From assembly GCA_029261795.1 (NCBI GenBank), contig JAJDAP010000029.1:1-64000 (forward strand): DNA of 64,000 nucleotides. The letters run 5' to 3'. Numbering within the stretch: the first letter of the stretch is position 1; every line of letters begins with the position of its first letter. Origin of the DNA: Deltaproteobacteria bacterium. GTDB taxonomy: Bacteria; Myxococcota_A; UBA9160; UBA6930. The notes under the pieces were generated by a model. It saw only the letters and a program-made list of their open reading frames with translations, made no database searches and was not told the origin of the DNA. Positions 62,882 through 64,000 of the stretch are shown here, piece after piece. The translations under genes were made by a program, and so were the position numbers.

Positions 62882-64000
62882 CTATTCGACACCGCCGTCG
62901 GCGTGGATCGCCTGCACGAAGACCTCGCGCTGCTTGGATCCGATCTGGGGCCCGACGATGCCCTCGTTCTCCATCTGCTCGATCATGCGCGCCGCCCGGT
63001 TGTATCCCACCTTGAGCCGACGCTGGATATACGAGATCGAGGCGTTGCGGGTTTCTGCAACGATCTGCACCGCCAGGTCGTAGTGCTCGTCGGTGTCCTC
63101 GCTGCGCAGTTCGCGTGCCTCGCTCTCCTCGCGGAGACGCGAAAGATCGTCGTCGAACTGCGGCTGCCCCTGCGTCTTCAGGTATTCGACGAGGTGGGTG
63201 ACTTCGCGCTCGGTTACGAAGGAACCATGTGCGCGTTGTAGCTTCGAGGTGCCCGGCGGCAGGAACAACATGTCGCCCATACCGAGCAGGTTGTCGGCGC
63301 CGCCCTGATCGAGGATCGTGCGCGAGTCCGTACGCGACGATACCTGGAACGAGATCCGCGCCGGGAAGTTCGCCTTGATGATGCCGGTCAAGACGTCTAC
63401 CGACGGACGCTGGGTCGCGAGCACGAGATGGATCCCGGCGGCACGGGCCATCTGCGCCAGACGTTGGAGACTCTCTTCTACATCGCGCGCGGAGACCAGC
63501 ATCAGGTCCGCCAGCTCGTCGATCACCACGACGATGTACGGAATCCGGGCGTACTCGACCTCTTCTCCCTGCGCCTCGCCGGGCTTCGGTTTGAGGAAGA
63601 AGGTCTTCTCGCCTTCTGCCAGCGCCTCGTCCACGCGCTGGTTGTACTGCGAGATGTTTCGCACACCGAGCGCGGCCATCCGCTGATACCGATCTTCCAT
63701 CTTCGCAACGATCCCCTGGAGCGCGGCCGCCGCGCGCTTCGGGTTCGTCACCACGTCCGCAATCAGGTGCGGAATGCCCTCGTAGATCGAAAGTTCGAGG
63801 AGTTTCGGATCGACCAACAAGAGCTTCACTTCGTCCGGCGTTGCACGACACAGGATCGAGCACAGCAAGGAGTTCAAGAACACGCTCTTGCCGGTGCCGG
63901 TGGCGCCGGCCACCAACAGGTGGGGCATCGCCGACAGATCCGCTTCGAGCGGATTGCCGAAGATGTCCTTGCCGAGGGCCAGCGTGAGCTTGGATCCACT
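62882..64000 (-). CDS. ftsK: DNA translocase FtsK, C-terminal motor (partial at window edge)
   Basis: The 373 visible codons hold the motor and the start of the gamma domain of FtsK, which pumps chromosome ends through the division septum. The Walker A is LVAGATGTGKSVFLNSLL, Walker B is IPYIVVVIDELADLMLVS; HLVLATQRPSVDVLTGIIKA, then LPPGTSKLQRAHGSFVTERE are typical. The C-terminal winged-helix gamma domain ends YIQRRLKVGYNRAARMIEQM and GIVGPQIGSKQREVF. The 5' end, with membrane helices, is beyond the window. The stop is one base before the lolA ATG. Confidence 0.97.
   Translation of the reverse strand, partial: SGSKLTLALGKDIFGNPLEADLSAMPHLLVAGATGTGKSVFLNSLLCSILCRATPDEVKLLLVDPKLLELSIYEGIPHLIADVVTNPKRAAAALQGIVAKMEDRYQRMAALGVRNISQYNQRVDEALAEGEKTFFLKPKPGEAQGEEVEYARIPYIVVVIDELADLMLVSARDVEESLQRLAQMARAAGIHLVLATQRPSVDVLTGIIKANFPARISFQVSSRTDSRTILDQGGADNLLGMGDMLFLPPGTSKLQRAHGSFVTEREVTHLVEYLKTQGQPQFDDDLSRLREESEARELRSEDTDEHYDLAVQIVAETRNASISYIQRRLKVGYNRAARMIEQMENEGIVGPQIGSKQREVFVQAIHADGGVE

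Overview
The window is a GC-rich, densely packed chromosomal segment. It carries housekeeping genes of Gram-negative type (ftsK-lolA, mltG, an OmpA-like lipoprotein, pilT, mreB, ispG) together with two systems best known from Mycobacterium: a complete Pup-proteasome locus and a steroid side-chain gene set resembling the M. tuberculosis igr operon. With the PEP-CTERM protein, the Cys-rich secreted protein and the HD-GYP/HEAT genes, this suggests an uncultured lineage of the former Deltaproteobacteria (Myxococcota, Desulfobacterota or Binatota-like). The lineage is an inference; no rRNA gene is present.

Layout. 0-4.4 kb: the end of a RAYT-like transposase, then purD-tsaC-DUF1015-dciA and a small zinc-ribbon protein. 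4.6-6.9 kb: the rpsP-khpA-rimM-trmD-rplS translation operon. 6.9-8.6 kb: a cupin, yraN and, divergently, rsmI. 8.7-12.8 kb: MBOAT acyltransferase, SGNH partner and heparinase-like lyase, a surface polysaccharide unit. 12.8-18.9 kb: a MITE-like element, then alaS-ispG and pilT. 19-21.6 kb: a divergent pair, an unrecognised toroid-like protein and a GNAT-like protein. 21.7-25.3 kb: pgpA-cinA-thpR-recA. 25.4-31.5 kb: a HEAT-repeat protein, an SGNH protein, ruvX-mltG, an OmpA lipoprotein and an SCP2 protein. 31.5-36.1 kb: two large secreted proteins, one Cys-rich and one parallel beta-helix.

36.2-51.2 kb is the accessory heart of the window. A CYP125-like P450 and, further on, split ChsH2 (MaoC-like plus DUF35), ChsH1, Ltp2, a double CaiB/BaiF CoA-transferase and two acyl-CoA dehydrogenases form an igr-like steroid side-chain module. 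Between P450 and the rest lies an HD-GYP/HEAT operon, flanked by truncated genes (Baeyer-Villiger monooxygenase tail, alpha/beta hydrolase, thiolase tail). This looks like a rearrangement scar.

51.3-53.5 kb: a frameshifted PEP-CTERM gene, remnants of an IS91-type transposase and of an SCP2 gene, then mreB. 53.7-61.6 kb: the proteasome locus, transcribed leftwards as mpa, dop, pup, prcB, prcA, an unrecognised gene, pafA and a membrane/coiled-coil gene. The right edge holds lolA and the 3' part of ftsK.

The strongest leads are the unrecognised 216-residue protein inside the proteasome locus, the igr-like module with ChsH2 split in two, an N-terminal module shared by the HD-GYP protein and both HEAT proteins, and the decayed junctions around the HD-GYP/HEAT operon.
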